The notes beneath the pieces were generated by a model. It worked only from the letters and a program-made list of their open reading frames with translations, searched no databases and was not told the DNA's origin. DNA of 7,199 nt from CAKSQF01 sp051867915 (lineage in GTDB: Bacteria > Bacillota > Clostridia > Oscillospirales > CAG-272): contig JBJDZJ010000165.1 in NCBI GenBank assembly GCA_051867915.1, positions 1 to 7,199 of the forward strand, in the 5' to 3' direction. Positions 7,166 through 7,199 of the stretch are shown piece by piece; positions within the stretch are counted from its first letter, which is position 1, and each line of letters begins with the position of its first letter. The translations under genes were made by a program, and so were the position numbers.

Positions 7166-7199
7166 TGACCCACCTTCGAAAGTAATTTTTTGACCATTA
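7162..7199 (-). CDS. Possible C-terminal tail of an upstream operon gene (partial)
   Basis: One frame is open from the right edge to a TGA at 7162-7164 and encodes a short basic tail ending MVKKLLSKVGQ. Its stop would overlap the GTG start of the MalG-type permease by four bases, a common operon arrangement. The alternative is that the upstream gene ends at the TAA at 7197-7199, with the remainder being a leader. Too little is visible to choose a product; a permease or solute-binding protein would fit the locus. Confidence 0.35.
   Translation of the reverse strand, partial: MVKKLLSKVGQ

Larger units (their letters stand above)
1..7199 (-). other. Middle section of a sugar-uptake operon
   Basis: All genes point the same way. 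Gaps of 11, 25 and 17 bases each hold a ribosome binding site, and there is no room for a promoter or a hairpin terminator with a T-run. The products are two sugar permeases and two exported or membrane proteins. I therefore infer one transcript that begins beyond the right edge and continues beyond the left edge. The solute-binding protein, ATPase and any regulator are not in the window. Confidence 0.85.

Noticed and set aside
7166..7199. A stop-start overlap TAATG at the right edge, which could mark a separate 11-codon gene.
   Set aside because: The frame is too short and has no ribosome binding site visible within the window. It is more simply the tail of an upstream gene continuing beyond the edge, or untranslated leader.

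Overview
The window is one stretch of minus-strand coding DNA from what looks like a Gram-positive anaerobe of the Bacillota, most likely class Clostridia. The basis for that is roughly balanced base composition, strong AGGAGG-type ribosome binding sites, Gram-positive-style signal peptides, and a gene set that I know from carbohydrate-uptake loci of Clostridia and Paenibacillus relatives. The genus cannot be named from the sequence.

Layout in the direction of transcription (right to left): a possible tail of an upstream gene (7162-7199); a MalG-type sugar ABC transporter permease (6278-7165); a secreted/membrane protein with a six-bladed NHL-type beta-propeller, TPR helices and a C-terminal YIP1-like membrane domain (4092-6266); a very large secreted protein of the DUF5696 family (539-4066); and the first 173 codons of a MalF/LplB-type sugar ABC permease that runs off the left edge (1-521). 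Gaps between the genes are 11, 25 and 17 bases. Each gap carries a Shine-Dalgarno sequence and shows no promoter or terminator, so this is almost certainly the middle of one operon.

Working model: the two permeases form, or are parts of, a CUT1-type importer for an oligosaccharide. Its solute-binding protein and ATPase are not in the window; the ATPase is often encoded elsewhere for this class. The DUF5696 protein is exported and has a barrel-like region rich in conserved-looking acidic residues, so it may act on or bind the glycan outside the cell. The propeller-TPR-YIP1 protein is anchored in the membrane with its sensor-like part outside. The association of these families is known, but as far as I know their biochemical role is not established. 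That makes the two middle genes the most interesting part of the window. No RNA genes, mobile elements, CRISPR arrays or substantial repeats were seen, and no gene-free stretch exceeds 25 bases.
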